A stretch of DNA of 64,000 nucleotides from JACMLD01 sp047602295 (GCA_047602295.1 JASGHP010000001.1:4836001-4900000), one strand, 5' to 3'; positions 53,106 to 63,624 are shown, numbered from the stretch's first letter. Numbers and translations are program-made. The notes: a model not told the origin generated them from the sequence alone.

Positions 53106-54134
53106 ATGAGTAACCATACCAGACTACAACTGCTGTTTGCCAAATACTTGCAACGCAATTGCACGCCACAGGAAGTGGAAGAAATGATACAATTGCTGCA
53201 GGAAGCAGATGCCGCCGATATACTCAACAACCAGTTGCAAGCGCTTTGGCAACAACAAAAAGATCAACCTGCCCTGCCTGGCCCCGATTGGGATAAAATT
53301 TATGCGGGCATTATCAATACAAAAGAAACAACGCCACTGCTGCCATTGCAACGCAGGCAAACCAATTGGAAACGTTATGCTGCAGCCGCAGTATTGATTC
53401 CACTCATTGGCATTAGCGCTTACTGGCTATTCAAAACAAATACAAACGCAAAACCCATCACCGGACCTGTTGCCAATAATGTTGCAGTTGCAAAAAAACA
53501 ACACAACGCTGGCAGGCAAACCATACACCTGCCAGACGGCAGCACGGTTATTTTAAATGAAAGCAGTCGCCTTAATTATCCTTCTGCATTTAATGGAAAA
53601 ACACGTGATGTATATCTTACCGGCGAGGGTTTCTTCGACATACAGCACAATCCGCGTCAGCCTTTCATGGTGCATACCGGCAAAATTGCTGTAAAGGTTT
53701 TGGGCACTGCTTTCAATATTAAAACGCAAGCAGGCAATCAAAATGTAGAAGTAACTGTTACACGCGGCAAAGTGCAAGTGTTGAACGAAGACAAAAGTAT
53801 TGGAATTATCACCGCCAGCCAGCAATTGCAATACACTGCTGCTACCGGCGAGGTGCAACAAACTGTAGTTGATACATTGCCTGTACTTGCCTGGAAGCCC
53901 GCAGAAATATTGTACAACGATATCAGCATGGAAGAAATGGCCAATCGCCTGGAAGAGCGGTTTGGTTTGCAGGTGCAATTCAGCAATCCTACTGTTAAGA
54001 AATGCCATGTTACCGCTACTTTCTCAGAAGATGATTTGCCAGAGGAGATACTAGCTGTTGTATGCGCTGTTACAAAATCAGACTATACCATCAACAATAA
54101 AACAATTACTATTAATGGAAAAGGTTGCAACTGA
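53106..54134 (+). CDS. FecR-type anti-sigma factor
   Basis: 342 aa. A cytoplasmic helical part (1-88) binds the sigma factor, one membrane helix (91-109) crosses the inner membrane, a FecR beta domain (about 133-235, starting TIHLPDGSTVILNESS) and a DUF4974 domain (about 255-340) lie in the periplasm. The latter contacts the STN domain of the SusC-like receptor. The layout and gene order (sigma, FecR, SusC, SusD) are those of substrate-triggered PUL regulation. Confidence 0.92.
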   Translation: MSNHTRLQLLFAKYLQRNCTPQEVEEMIQLLQEADAADILNNQLQALWQQQKDQPALPGPDWDKIYAGIINTKETTPLLPLQRRQTNWKRYAAAAVLIPLIGISAYWLFKTNTNAKPITGPVANNVAVAKKQHNAGRQTIHLPDGSTVILNESSRLNYPSAFNGKTRDVYLTGEGFFDIQHNPRQPFMVHTGKIAVKVLGTAFNIKTQAGNQNVEVTVTRGKVQVLNEDKSIGIITASQQLQYTAATGEVQQTVVDTLPVLAWKPAEILYNDISMEEMANRLEERFGLQVQFSNPTVKKCHVTATFSEDDLPEEILAVVCAVTKSDYTINNKTITINGKGCN

Positions 54135-54207
54135 TATTTTTTCGGTTAAGCTGCTGGCATGCAGAGGACCGGGTTAATATGTACAATCAAATAAAAGCAT
54201 AAAGAAG

Positions 54208-54235
54208 TACAGCCCCGGGTGGAGCCGGAGCTGTA
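54208..54235 (+). promoter_or_regulatory. GC-rich leader hairpin before the SusC gene
   Basis: TACAGCCCCGG and CCGGAGCTGTA pair over 10 of 11 positions around GTGGAG. There is no T run, so it is not a classic terminator. It sits 47 bases upstream of the preferred SusC start (54283) and covers an alternative ATG at 54235, which favours the later start. Confidence 0.5.
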
Positions 54236-54282
54236 TGGATGTTTCAAACAATTGGGTTAACTATTTAAAACAGATCAAAGCT

Positions 54283-57200
54283 ATGAAATTTACATTTCCT
54301 GCAGGGGGATTGTTATGTCCTTCCTGGTACACGGGCAATAAAAGCTGCAAAGTTTGGCTTATGAAATTGAGTTCCTTATTAATTATTATCGTTGGCACCA
54401 GTCTTCAACTGCTGATGGCGCATGATACCAAAAGCCAAAACCTGGATGAAGTAAAAGTGACGCTTGAACTAAAAAATGAAACACTGAAATCCGCGTTTCA
54501 TAAAATTGAACAGCAAACCGTTTTCCGCTTTGCTTATAACAAAAAAGAAGTTGACAATTACAACAGCATCTCCCTACAAAAATCTGCTTATACCGTGCAG
54601 CAGGTATTGGAGGCTATTCTTGCCAATACCAAACTGGGTTTTAAAACCATCCACAATAACATTGTTATTTTCCCTGAAGAAGAAGAAAAAAATAATACAG
54701 CCAGCAATCCATTGCCGGCAGATGGCAGTATCAAAGGAAATATCATCAATGAAAAAGGGGAACCTGTTCTTGGCGCCAGCATTTTGCTTTCCGGTGCTTC
54801 AAAAGGCACTGCAGCCAATAGTGCAGGAGACTTTACTATCAACAATGTAAAACCCGGCAAATATACTTTGCAGGTATCTGCTGTAGGTTATCAAAACATT
54901 GTGCAATCTATTACCATTGCAGACGGGCAGTCATTAACGCTTTCCTTCACACTAAAAGAAAACAACAGCGCATTAAACGAAGTAGTGGTAACAGGTTATA
55001 CCAAACAATCTAAAAGAGATGTTACCGGTGCTGTGTCTACTATTTCAGGAGATATAGTTGCCAAAACTCCTGTAACTGATGTAGGTTCTGTATTGCAGGG
55101 CCGTGTGGCAGGCGTAAGCGTGGATGCACAAGGCGACCCAGGCAGTGTTGCGTCAGTACGCATCCGTGGTTTTGGCAGCAATGGCAATAACGATGTGTTG
55201 TATGTAATTGACGGCGTGCAAATGCGCGGTGGCAGCAACCTGGTAAACGCAAACGATATTGAAACCATTACCGTTTTAAAAGATCCCTCTATTACTTCCT
55301 TATATGGTGCCCAGGGTGGCAATGGTGTTGTTGTTATAACTACCAAAACAGGTAAACGCGGCACTTCCCCAAAACTGGAGTACAATGCATATGGTAGTTG
55401 GGATTCGCCTACTAAATATCCTAAAACGCTGAGCCCACAGCAATATGCCAATGCTTATTGGAATTATTTAAAAAATTCTAACCTCGCAGTTAGCAATACA
55501 TTTTATGGCAGCGGCGCAACACCTGTATTGCCAGACTATCTTATTGAAAGAACAGGATTACCTGTACTGGCAGCAGCAGAAGGAAACCCTGCCGCCAACG
55601 CTTCGTTATACAATCTTTCAAGTTATCGCATACTGAAAGCAAATAAAACCGGTACCGATTGGTTTCATGCATTGCTTGATCAAAGTTTTAGTCATAGCCA
55701 CCAATTGAATGTTAGCGGCGCAACAGACAAAGCCAATTATTCTATGGGTATTGGTTATTTAGACAACCAGGGCACTTTATTAGGCACTTATTTTAAGAGA
55801 TATTCTTTTAGAGTGAACACAGAATTTAAACCCGCCAAATGGTTAAAGCTGGGTGAAAATATTTTGTTCTCTTACACACAAGGTTCTGGTGTAAGCAATG
55901 GCAATCACAACCCACAAAACTTATTGGCAGATTTGTACCAACGCAGTCCTATCATTCCTATCTATGATATTGCCGGCAATTATTCCGGCCCCAAAGATTT
56001 TGCAGATACAAGAGCGTTGCATCCCGGTGGCAACAATCCTGTAATGGGACAAAATACATCACGCAATAACGGTGGCGGCTACAATGCAGGTCTTATCGGA
56101 TCAGCATATGTAGATATAGAACCTATCAAAAACCTGGTATTTGAAACAAGGGTGGGTGCGCAGTTTTATCCTTACAGCTTTCGTTTCTTTATAGACACTT
56201 TCCCGCAAAATGTTTTCTCCGCAACGTATAACCAGTTTACAGAAGGCGGCGGCTACAGCAGCAATATGCGCCTTACCAATAAACTATCTTATGATATTGT
56301 ATTTAAGAGCATTCACCGCATCAGCGCATTTGTTGCGTATGAATCAAGTAAAGCTACTTCAAGAACAAACCAGGGAACAGTAACCAATTTGTTGTATACA
56401 ACTCCTGGTTATTTAAATCTTACCAATGGCACTTATAATCCTGTAGCACCACAAAGCGGCAGCAGTGGTTTTGAAAATTCTACCTCTGTATTTGGCAATA
56501 TCAATTACACATTGCAGGACAAATATCTTTTAAGTTTTGTTGCACGCAGAGATGGCTCCTCCAAATTTGGACCGTTGAACCGCTATGGCAATTTCTTTTC
56601 TTACAGCGGCGGTTGGCGCATTTCCAAAGAAAGTTTTATGGATAAGTTTACCTGGATAAACGATCTTAAACTGCGTGCTGCATATGGTGAAAACGGCAAC
56701 AACGCAATTCCTGCAGATTTATATGAAGATCGATATACTACCACAGGTTATATCAATTACAGCAGTTATGATTTGAATGGCACCAACAATTCTGCTTTTA
56801 CCGGCGCAGGTCTTTATCAATTGGGTAATCCTTATATTCACTGGGAAACCAATAAAACTACCAATCTTGGTTTTGACGCAACACTGTTCAAAAACAGGTT
56901 GAACATTTCTTTTAGCTGGTTCAATCGTGTAACAAAAGATCTGTTAGCGGTTCCTCCTATTACCGGCTTGCGTGGCGATGCATTGGCACCGTATGAAAAC
57001 ATCATGCAGTTTTCAAATAAAGGCATAGAGTTGGAACTGGGCTATAATAATAAAATCGGGCCGGTACGTTACAATATGAACTTCAATATTGCTACTTACC
57101 GCAACAATGTGGACTACATCAGCAGTGACCCTACTGCGCATATCGACGGCAATGCCTATGCGCCAACGCACTTTGCGCTTACAAGAAGTGTAGTTGGCAA

Positions 57201-57861
57201 ACCTGTTTCCAGCTTCTTTGGATTAGTAGAGCAAGGTATTTTTCAATCGGGTGATGAATACACTAAAAACGGTGTAACACACACAGGGCTCTCGGCAACC
57301 AATGCAGCAGGTCATTTCAAATTCCAGGATATCAACAATGATAAAAAGATCAATGACGACGACAGAACTTTTCTTGGAAGTCCGCATCCAAAATTCACTT
57401 ACGGTTACAATCTAGATCTGAATTATAAAAACTTTGACCTGGGCATCTTTATACAGGGAGTGTATGGAAATAAAATTTTTAACTACTGGAGAGTGAATAC
57501 CGTTTTCCCAGGTGCACAAATGGAAGGTGCAGACAATACCTGGAGCCCAACTAATACCAGCGCCAAATTGCCCATCTGGAACAGTACAACATCAGACGAC
57601 ATAAAGCCATCCAGCTTCTTTGTGGAGAGCGGTTCTTACCTGCGCTTAAAAAGTTTGCAGATAGGATACACTTTCCCCGCATCAAAAGCATTCAGCAAAC
57701 TGCGTGTGTATGTGCAGGGGTATAATCTTGGCACCATTACAAAATACACCGGCATAGATCCTGAAATAAGTACAGGTAATGCTACCAATGCAGGTGTGGA
57801 CTTTGGCGGCAACTATCCTATCTCCAGAAAGATTGTGGTAGGTGTAAATTTTGGATTATAA
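54283..57861 (+). CDS. SusC-like TonB-dependent receptor with STN domain
   Basis: 1192 aa from the ATG at 54283 (an ATG at 54235 adds 16 residues). Signal region 27-52, STN domain 56-131 (VTLELKNETLKSAFHKIEQQ), carboxypeptidase-regulatory-like domain 149-226, TonB-box-type LNEVVVTGY (231-239), plug about 240-360 (VYVIDGVQMR-type segment VLYVIDGVQMRGGSN), then the barrel ending in VVGVNFGL. The STN domain signals through the FecR protein. It imports glycan fragments with the SusD-like lipoprotein. Confidence 0.95.
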   Translation: MKFTFPAGGLLCPSWYTGNKSCKVWLMKLSSLLIIIVGTSLQLLMAHDTKSQNLDEVKVTLELKNETLKSAFHKIEQQTVFRFAYNKKEVDNYNSISLQKSAYTVQQVLEAILANTKLGFKTIHNNIVIFPEEEEKNNTASNPLPADGSIKGNIINEKGEPVLGASILLSGASKGTAANSAGDFTINNVKPGKYTLQVSAVGYQNIVQSITIADGQSLTLSFTLKENNSALNEVVVTGYTKQSKRDVTGAVSTISGDIVAKTPVTDVGSVLQGRVAGVSVDAQGDPGSVASVRIRGFGSNGNNDVLYVIDGVQMRGGSNLVNANDIETITVLKDPSITSLYGAQGGNGVVVITTKTGKRGTSPKLEYNAYGSWDSPTKYPKTLSPQQYANAYWNYLKNSNLAVSNTFYGSGATPVLPDYLIERTGLPVLAAAEGNPAANASLYNLSSYRILKANKTGTDWFHALLDQSFSHSHQLNVSGATDKANYSMGIGYLDNQGTLLGTYFKRYSFRVNTEFKPAKWLKLGENILFSYTQGSGVSNGNHNPQNLLADLYQRSPIIPIYDIAGNYSGPKDFADTRALHPGGNNPVMGQNTSRNNGGGYNAGLIGSAYVDIEPIKNLVFETRVGAQFYPYSFRFFIDTFPQNVFSATYNQFTEGGGYSSNMRLTNKLSYDIVFKSIHRISAFVAYESSKATSRTNQGTVTNLLYTTPGYLNLTNGTYNPVAPQSGSSGFENSTSVFGNINYTLQDKYLLSFVARRDGSSKFGPLNRYGNFFSYSGGWRISKESFMDKFTWINDLKLRAAYGENGNNAIPADLYEDRYTTTGYINYSSYDLNGTNNSAFTGAGLYQLGNPYIHWETNKTTNLGFDATLFKNRLNISFSWFNRVTKDLLAVPPITGLRGDALAPYENIMQFSNKGIELELGYNNKIGPVRYNMNFNIATYRNNVDYISSDPTAHIDGNAYAPTHFALTRSVVGKPVSSFFGLVEQGIFQSGDEYTKNGVTHTGLSATNAAGHFKFQDINNDKKINDDDRTFLGSPHPKFTYGYNLDLNYKNFDLGIFIQGVYGNKIFNYWRVNTVFPGAQMEGADNTWSPTNTSAKLPIWNSTTSDDIKPSSFFVESGSYLRLKSLQIGYTFPASKAFSKLRVYVQGYNLGTITKYTGIDPEISTGNATNAGVDFGGNYPISRKIVVGVNFGL

Positions 57862-57961
57862 AATATTTTAAGAATTGCACATAGAATGAGCTATAAAAAA
57901 TTGTAAAGGAATGAAACGATGTGATAGCAAATGCTATGTGACTGATAAAATAAAATTGAAC

Positions 57962-59752
57962 ATGAAAAAAATATCAATAATCTTGTTAGGCATTGCAATG
58001 CTGCATACAGGATGTAAAAAAACTTTTTTGGATGTGCCTTCTACAACCGGCGTTACACTGGCAGAACTTACCAATAAAGCCGGCGTACAACAATTGCTGA
58101 TTGGCGCATATCACGATGTTACAGGCCTTACTGCAAAATCAAGTTGGTGGAGCACATCAGGCACTAACTGGGTGTATGGAGATATAACTTCGGGTGATGC
58201 TTACCGTGGTGGAACCGCCGATGGAGCAGACGGATTGACGATTGAACATTTTCAAACACAATCTTCTACCGCTTACCTGGCAGATAAATGGAGAACAGTA
58301 TATGATGGTGTTGCCCGTTGTAATAAAATGATACTTGCTGCCAATGGCGCAACCGATATGAGTGCAGCAGAAAAAACAGCCGCTATTGCAGAAGCAAAAT
58401 TTCTGCGTGGGCATTTTCATTTTGAAGCAAAAAAAATGTGGAACAATGTTCCTTTTATAGATGAAACCATTGAAGCAGATTTTAAAGTTTCCAACCAGGT
58501 AGATATATGGCCAAAAATAGAGGCGGATTTTCAGTTTGCATATGATAATCTACCAGTGGTTCAGAAATACAAAGGACAGGCTAATAAATGGGCAGCAGCC
58601 TGCTACCTGGCCAAAGCTTATATGTTTGAGAAAAAGTTTGCGCAGGCGAAAACTTTATTGAATGCAATTATACCTGGTGCATATGGAGGTTCGGGTAATG
58701 GCGCAAATGCGCAGGGAAAACCTTATGCTTTGCTGGCTAATTTTGACGACAACTTTAATCCTTCATTGGAAAACGGACCGGAGCATGTTTTCCAGATACA
58801 GTTTTCTGCCAATGACGGTGCTAATGGTGCCAATTCAAATATTGGCGAGATAGCCAATACACCTACATTTTATCCGCTTACCAGTTATTATGTAAGCTGG
58901 AAGCAACCTACATTCAACCTGGTAAATGCTTTTAAAACAAATGCAAATGGTTTGCCTATGCTAGATACATTCAACACTACCAACATGACCAATGACATGA
59001 ATGTAAAAGGCTGGGAGTATTACAATGCATACGATGGCACTGTTGATCCGCGGTTAGACTGGACCGTTGGACGTCGTGCTGTTCCTTATCTCGACTGGAC
59101 AACACCTTCTTACTATAGTGGATATGGCAGCAACCCCGGTAGTGATCCTGATTATGGCTGGATAAACGACCGCACATTTGGCGGACCTTATGTACCGGTA
59201 AAAAATAATTTCCGTTATGATAATGGCAATTTTGGGAAATACAGCGAGAACTATGCACAGTATTATATGCTAACCAGTGCTGTAAACGTTTCCATTATTC
59301 GCTTTGCAGATGTATTGCTTTGGGCTGCCGAATGTGAAGTGGAAGTGGGTAGCTTAGACAAGGCAAGAACATTTGTAAACTTTGTACGCAATCGTGCTAA
59401 AACCGGCCGCCAGGTAGAAATAACTTACGATGATATTGGTGGCTACCTTGCTTCTGCCAATTATTATGTTGATGCTTATAATACGCCCTGGTCAGATCAA
59501 AACACTGCTAGAAATGCGGTTCGTTTTGAAAGAAGATTAGAACTGGCGTTAGAAGGGCATCGCTTTTTTGATTTGGTGCGCTGGGGCATTGCGGGCGATT
59601 ACATCAACAAATACGTAAACGCTGAGAAAACAAGATTACCAAATAATTTTGGCGGTCTTATCAATTTTACGGTTGGTAAGAATGAATACTTCCCCATTCC
59701 ACAGATTGAAATTGATCTGAACCCCAATATGAAACAAAATCCTGGCTACTAA
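57962..59752 (+). CDS. SusD-like starch/glycan-binding lipoprotein (RagB/SusD)
   Basis: 596 aa from the ATG at 57962, which begins the signal peptide MKKISIILLGIAMLHTG with lipobox TGC (C19); the frame extends 17 codons upstream without a signal. SusD marks include the TPR-rich N-terminal part, NRAKTGRQVE, FERRLELALEGHRFFDLVRW and FPIPQIEIDLNPNMKQNPGY at the end. It binds the oligosaccharide over the SusC pore. It lies 100 bases after susC and in the same operon. Confidence 0.95.
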   Translation: MKKISIILLGIAMLHTGCKKTFLDVPSTTGVTLAELTNKAGVQQLLIGAYHDVTGLTAKSSWWSTSGTNWVYGDITSGDAYRGGTADGADGLTIEHFQTQSSTAYLADKWRTVYDGVARCNKMILAANGATDMSAAEKTAAIAEAKFLRGHFHFEAKKMWNNVPFIDETIEADFKVSNQVDIWPKIEADFQFAYDNLPVVQKYKGQANKWAAACYLAKAYMFEKKFAQAKTLLNAIIPGAYGGSGNGANAQGKPYALLANFDDNFNPSLENGPEHVFQIQFSANDGANGANSNIGEIANTPTFYPLTSYYVSWKQPTFNLVNAFKTNANGLPMLDTFNTTNMTNDMNVKGWEYYNAYDGTVDPRLDWTVGRRAVPYLDWTTPSYYSGYGSNPGSDPDYGWINDRTFGGPYVPVKNNFRYDNGNFGKYSENYAQYYMLTSAVNVSIIRFADVLLWAAECEVEVGSLDKARTFVNFVRNRAKTGRQVEITYDDIGGYLASANYYVDAYNTPWSDQNTARNAVRFERRLELALEGHRFFDLVRWGIAGDYINKYVNAEKTRLPNNFGGLINFTVGKNEYFPIPQIEIDLNPNMKQNPGY

Positions 59753-59754
59753 GA

Positions 59755-59793
59755 AAATGTGGAAATGTGACAAATGTGATGAATGTGGAAATA
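59755..59793 (+). repeat. AATGTGGAAATGTGA-type repeat after the SusD stop
   Basis: Three bases past the SusD stop, a chain reads AATGTGGAAATGTGACAA and AATGTGATGAATGTGG. It opens a false start (MWKCDKCDEC) in front of the SGNH gene. Confidence 0.75.
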
Positions 59794-59810
59794 AACATGG
59801 TCAATCCAAA

Positions 59811-60836
59811 ATGAAATATTTAGCAACATGCGTTGTTTTGCTAATCAGTGTAGGCTGCCTGGTAGCGCAGAATAATGCTAGTCATTCAAAAGCATTCTTC
59901 ACTTCCAAACCAGTTACGAGGATAGCGGTTAAAGCCTTCTATGAATACAAGTTTGAAGCAAAAGATTCTGTTGGCAATCGGGTAACCTATGCTGTTAGTG
60001 AAATGCCTGCATGGTTAAAATATGACCCATCATCAAATACAATTAGCGGTAACTGTCATAAAGCAGGACAATATGTTGTGCAACTATTGGGCAAAAGTGT
60101 AGACGGAGAATGTTGGCAGAAGTTTATGTTAACTGTCTATGACAAACAGACAACCAATATTCTTTGCCTGGGCAATTCTCTAACCAATGGCACCAATAAA
60201 TACAATAGTTACAGAAGAGATTTGTGGCAAATGCTTCACGCAGCAAAATATAATTTTGATTTTATTGGCTCCTGGAACAAACACCATGTGGGCGGCCCTG
60301 TGCCCAATGATGATTTTGATACAGATCATGACGGGCATTCAGGATGGACAATCAATAACATGTTTGCGCCACCCGGTTGGGATAGCATTCGTGGCAATAT
60401 CAATGACTGGTTAAAAAATTATAAACCTGATATTGTATTAATAGAACTGGGCACCAACGATGTGTTTCAATGTGTAAAGCTGGAGGATATGATGAAGGGA
60501 ATGCGAAAGCTGGTAGAAATACTTCGTGCAAACAATAAAGCAGTTAAAATTTTTATTGCACAGATACCACCATTGGGTGCGCAATGGGCAGATAAAAAAT
60601 TATGCGGCGATTCTGTTGACTATAAAACAGTGCTAAAAAAATTAAACGAACATGTAGCTTTATATTCGTCAAAGATCAACACAAAGATTTCACCTGTTAA
60701 AGCCGTAGATCAGTTTACCGGTGTAAATCCTGCTATTGATATGTACGATGATATACATCCGAATGATGCCGGCGAAAAGAAAATGGCAGAGCGATGGTTT
60801 GCGGCGATACGCGGTTACTTAAAAAAACTCCCTTAA
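59811..60836 (+). CDS. SGNH/GDSL-family esterase with N-terminal Ig-like domain
   Basis: 341 aa from the ATG at 59811 (signal peptide ending about LVAQN). The ATG at 59757 is rejected since the 18 extra residues come from a repeat. An Ig-like domain (about 28-110) precedes an SGNH hydrolase: S123 in LGNSLTNG, G in the SGWT region, N216 in ELGTND and the D313/H316 pair in DDIHPND. It is a likely glycan deacetylase of the PUL. Its stop overlaps the next start by one base. Confidence 0.88.
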   Translation: MKYLATCVVLLISVGCLVAQNNASHSKAFFTSKPVTRIAVKAFYEYKFEAKDSVGNRVTYAVSEMPAWLKYDPSSNTISGNCHKAGQYVVQLLGKSVDGECWQKFMLTVYDKQTTNILCLGNSLTNGTNKYNSYRRDLWQMLHAAKYNFDFIGSWNKHHVGGPVPNDDFDTDHDGHSGWTINNMFAPPGWDSIRGNINDWLKNYKPDIVLIELGTNDVFQCVKLEDMMKGMRKLVEILRANNKAVKIFIAQIPPLGAQWADKKLCGDSVDYKTVLKKLNEHVALYSSKINTKISPVKAVDQFTGVNPAIDMYDDIHPNDAGEKKMAERWFAAIRGYLKKLP

Positions 60837-62419
60837 TGCTCCTGACAACCTCTATATTTTTGAAACAACTATTGCAGACCTGTACGTTTATACTAGCAAT
60901 GCTGGTTGCTTGTAAACATGATAATCCTGTCACACAAAAAAATAGCAGCAAGTCATATTTCATCTCCATATCGGGTGATGATGCTAATGATGGAAATAAA
61001 ACTCATCCCTGGAAAACCATCAACCGCTTAAACAATGTACAATTACTGCCAGGAGACACTGTTTATTTTGAAGCTGGACAAACTTTTAGTGGCAGCCTAA
61101 TGATAGATGCACAAGATGCCGGAAAAGATCAACAACCGGTTGTAATTACATCGTATGGCAATGGAAAAGCCATTATTGATGGTGGCAGCAATACAGCGCT
61201 TACCGTTTACAACACTTCTTATATACAAATCAAACAGATTTCTTTTGCAGGTGCCGGAAGAAAAACGGGCAATACAAAAGATGGCGTTATCATTAATAAC
61301 TGCAACCACATAAGCATTGACAGCATCGACGTAAAAGGTTTTCAAAAATCCGGTTTGCTGATAAACACTTCTGCCAATGTTAATGTACGGAATGTTTATG
61401 CTACTGAAAATGGTTTTAGTGGCATTTATGCTATTGGAGAATGGAACAAAAGAAATTGCAGCAATATCAATATACTGTATTGCAAAACAGACAACAATCC
61501 CGGTGATCCAACCAATCTTACTAATCATAGCGGCAATGGTATACTGGCAGGTTATTGCAAAAATGTTTTGATTGATCACTGCAGTGCTACCAACAATGGT
61601 TGGGACATGCCGCGAAAAGGAAATGGCCCTGTAGGTATCTGGTGTTTTGAAGCAGACAGCGTTACCATTCAATATTGTATTGCTTATAAAAACAAAACAG
61701 CGCCGGGTGCTGCAGACGGTGGGGGTTTTGATTTGGATGGTGGTGTAACCAATTCTGTTATTCAATATTGCCTGTCGTATGAAAATGAAGGAAGTGGCTA
61801 TGGACTCTTTCAATACGCAGGCGCTGCTACGTGGAACAACAATACCGTTCGCTATTGCATTAGTGAAAATGATGGCAGTGTTTCTCCTGCACACGCCGGT
61901 GTTTTTATTTGGAACAGTTCAGGTGATACTGCTCAACTTGCTAATTGTTACTTCTATAACAATACTATTTACAATGCAAAAGGTGCTGCCATTAGTTACG
62001 AAGCAGTGAGTGCCAATAAGGGCTTTCGCTTTTACAATAATATTTTTGTAGGCCGCGACAGCCTTGTTCTGGGTAAAGAGTCAAACAGTATTTACCTGGG
62101 CAATAACTGGTATAGTATTAATGGCGGTTTTTTTGCAGAAGGTTTTACCAATTTACAAAGCTGGGCAAATGCAAAAAGCAAAGAGTCATTAAATGGCAAG
62201 CTGGTTGGATTAAACATCAATCCTATGTTTGCAAATGAAGGTAATGCTGGTATAACAAACGCCAGTCAAATCAGTTCTTTTAATAATTATGCATTGCCAA
62301 CCAATAGTGCATTACAAAACGGCGGATTAAACCTGCAGCAATTGTTTGGTGTAAATAATGGAGGTAAATCGTTCAATGGAAATGCTGCACCGATGCAAGG
62401 TGTTGGTGCGTGTTTCTAG
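60836..62419 (+). CDS. right-handed beta-helix lipoprotein (pectate-lyase-like fold)
   Basis: 527 aa. The ATG at 60836 shares a base with the preceding stop (TAATG); an upstream start would sit inside the SGNH gene. Lipobox LVAC (C26). The body is a right-handed parallel beta-helix with repeated NNCNHISID- and VNVRNVYAT-type coils, of the DUF1565/pectin lyase-fold group. No clear PL1/PL9 catalytic triad was identified, so it is either a polysaccharide lyase/hydrolase or a binding protein. Confidence 0.85.
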   Translation: MLLTTSIFLKQLLQTCTFILAMLVACKHDNPVTQKNSSKSYFISISGDDANDGNKTHPWKTINRLNNVQLLPGDTVYFEAGQTFSGSLMIDAQDAGKDQQPVVITSYGNGKAIIDGGSNTALTVYNTSYIQIKQISFAGAGRKTGNTKDGVIINNCNHISIDSIDVKGFQKSGLLINTSANVNVRNVYATENGFSGIYAIGEWNKRNCSNINILYCKTDNNPGDPTNLTNHSGNGILAGYCKNVLIDHCSATNNGWDMPRKGNGPVGIWCFEADSVTIQYCIAYKNKTAPGAADGGGFDLDGGVTNSVIQYCLSYENEGSGYGLFQYAGAATWNNNTVRYCISENDGSVSPAHAGVFIWNSSGDTAQLANCYFYNNTIYNAKGAAISYEAVSANKGFRFYNNIFVGRDSLVLGKESNSIYLGNNWYSINGGFFAEGFTNLQSWANAKSKESLNGKLVGLNINPMFANEGNAGITNASQISSFNNYALPTNSALQNGGLNLQQLFGVNNGGKSFNGNAAPMQGVGACF

Positions 62420-62513
62420 ATGTTGAATACATTTTGCAGGAGCGAAAAATCTTTCTTCCTTACAAAAGAAGAAGCATGCTACACAGGATACTGAAGTCGA
62501 AAAAGGATATAAA

Positions 62514-62565
62514 GTACAAGAGTGCGACGCAACGATGCTAAATAGCATTCCACTGCTGGCTAACA
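62514..62565 (+). repeat. dispersed intergenic repeat, copy C
   Basis: The 20-base core is at 62514-62533, then AAATAGCATTCCACTGCTGGC, cut here at its edges. The CTGCTGGCT tail is shared with copy A. It lies in the 185-base gap before the GH43 gene. Confidence 0.8.
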
Positions 62566-62604
62566 AATAAAAAACAACTAACTTAAATTCTTATAACGCC
62601 AAGT

Positions 62605-63624
62605 ATGAAAAAGTTGACTTTCTATTTTTTAATCGCTACTCAATTATTCTTTTCCTACACCAATGCACAGCAAAAAGATTTTCGTCCCGGAGAAGTTTGG
62701 AAGGATACCGATGGCAATCCTATAAACGCACATGGCGGTGGGCTTTTGCTGTACAAAGGTGTTTATTACTGGTTTGGTGAAATCAAAAAAGGAGAAACAA
62801 AACGTGTGGCGTATGTAACATCGTGGGAAGATTATCGTGTACCTGCAGGCGGTGTTAGTTGCTATTCATCAAAAGATTTACTGAACTGGAAGAATGAAGG
62901 AGTGGCTTTATCACCTAACACAACTGATAGCAGCAATGATTTACATACCAGCAAAGTAATAGAAAGACCGAAAGTGATTTACAATAAAAAGACTGGCAAG
63001 TTTGTGATGTGGCTGCACCTGGATAAAGAAGACTATAGTGTTGGCCGGTCTGGCGTAGCGGTGAGCGATAAACCAACCGGCCCATACAAACTTGTTGCCA
63101 GTGAAAACCCTAATGGCAATGATGCCCGCGACATGACTATCTTCCAGGATGATGATGGTAAAGCCTATCATCTTTATTCGTCTGAAGGCAATGCTACCAT
63201 GCACATTACTTTGTTGTCTGATGATTATTTAAAGCATACGCAAACAGAACAAAAGATATTAGTAAAGCAATCACGTGAAGCGCCTGCCATGATTAAATAC
63301 AAAGGCAAATACTATCTCTTCACATCTGGTTGCACAGGCTGGTCGCCCAATGCAGCTGCTTATGCTGTTGCAGATAATCCAATGGGTGAATGGAAGCAAA
63401 TGGACAACCCCTGCAGTGGCAAAGACGCCAACATCACTTATACTTCTCAAAGCACTTATGTGTTGGCGGTGCCTGGAAAAAAAGATGCATTTATTTTTAT
63501 GGCAGACCGATGGAATAAAACAGATCTACCTGATTCAAGGTATATTTGGTTGCCCATGGTTATAAAAGACGGCAAACCGCAAATAAGCTGGGCAGACAAC
63601 TGGAACTTTTCTTTCTTTAAATAA
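62605..63624 (+). CDS. glycoside hydrolase family 43-like enzyme
   Basis: 339 aa with a signal peptide (ending about YTNAQQ). A five-bladed propeller of the GH43 clan: NAHGGGLLLYKGVYYWFGE, VSCYSSKDLLNWKNEGVAL, ERPKVIYNKKTGKFVMWLH, RDMTIFQDDDGKAYHLYSS and SREAPAMIKYKGKYYLFTSG. The pattern is near the exo-beta-1,3-galactanase group (GH43 subfamilies with Ct43-like sequence), so it may trim galactan in arabinogalactan. Catalytic Asp/Glu triad positions were not resolved. Confidence 0.85.
   Translation: MKKLTFYFLIATQLFFSYTNAQQKDFRPGEVWKDTDGNPINAHGGGLLLYKGVYYWFGEIKKGETKRVAYVTSWEDYRVPAGGVSCYSSKDLLNWKNEGVALSPNTTDSSNDLHTSKVIERPKVIYNKKTGKFVMWLHLDKEDYSVGRSGVAVSDKPTGPYKLVASENPNGNDARDMTIFQDDDGKAYHLYSSEGNATMHITLLSDDYLKHTQTEQKILVKQSREAPAMIKYKGKYYLFTSGCTGWSPNAAAYAVADNPMGEWKQMDNPCSGKDANITYTSQSTYVLAVPGKKDAFIFMADRWNKTDLPDSRYIWLPMVIKDGKPQISWADNWNFSFFK

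Noticed and set aside
59757..59810. Upstream start of the SGNH gene, giving a Cys-rich front that looks like a zinc motif
   Set aside because: The segment is the translated AATGTGG/AATGTGA repeat; the signal peptide begins at 59811.
61097..61894. 265-codon frame on the minus strand
   Set aside because: Antisense to the beta-helix gene; the open frame arises from the repetitive Asn codons of the helix.
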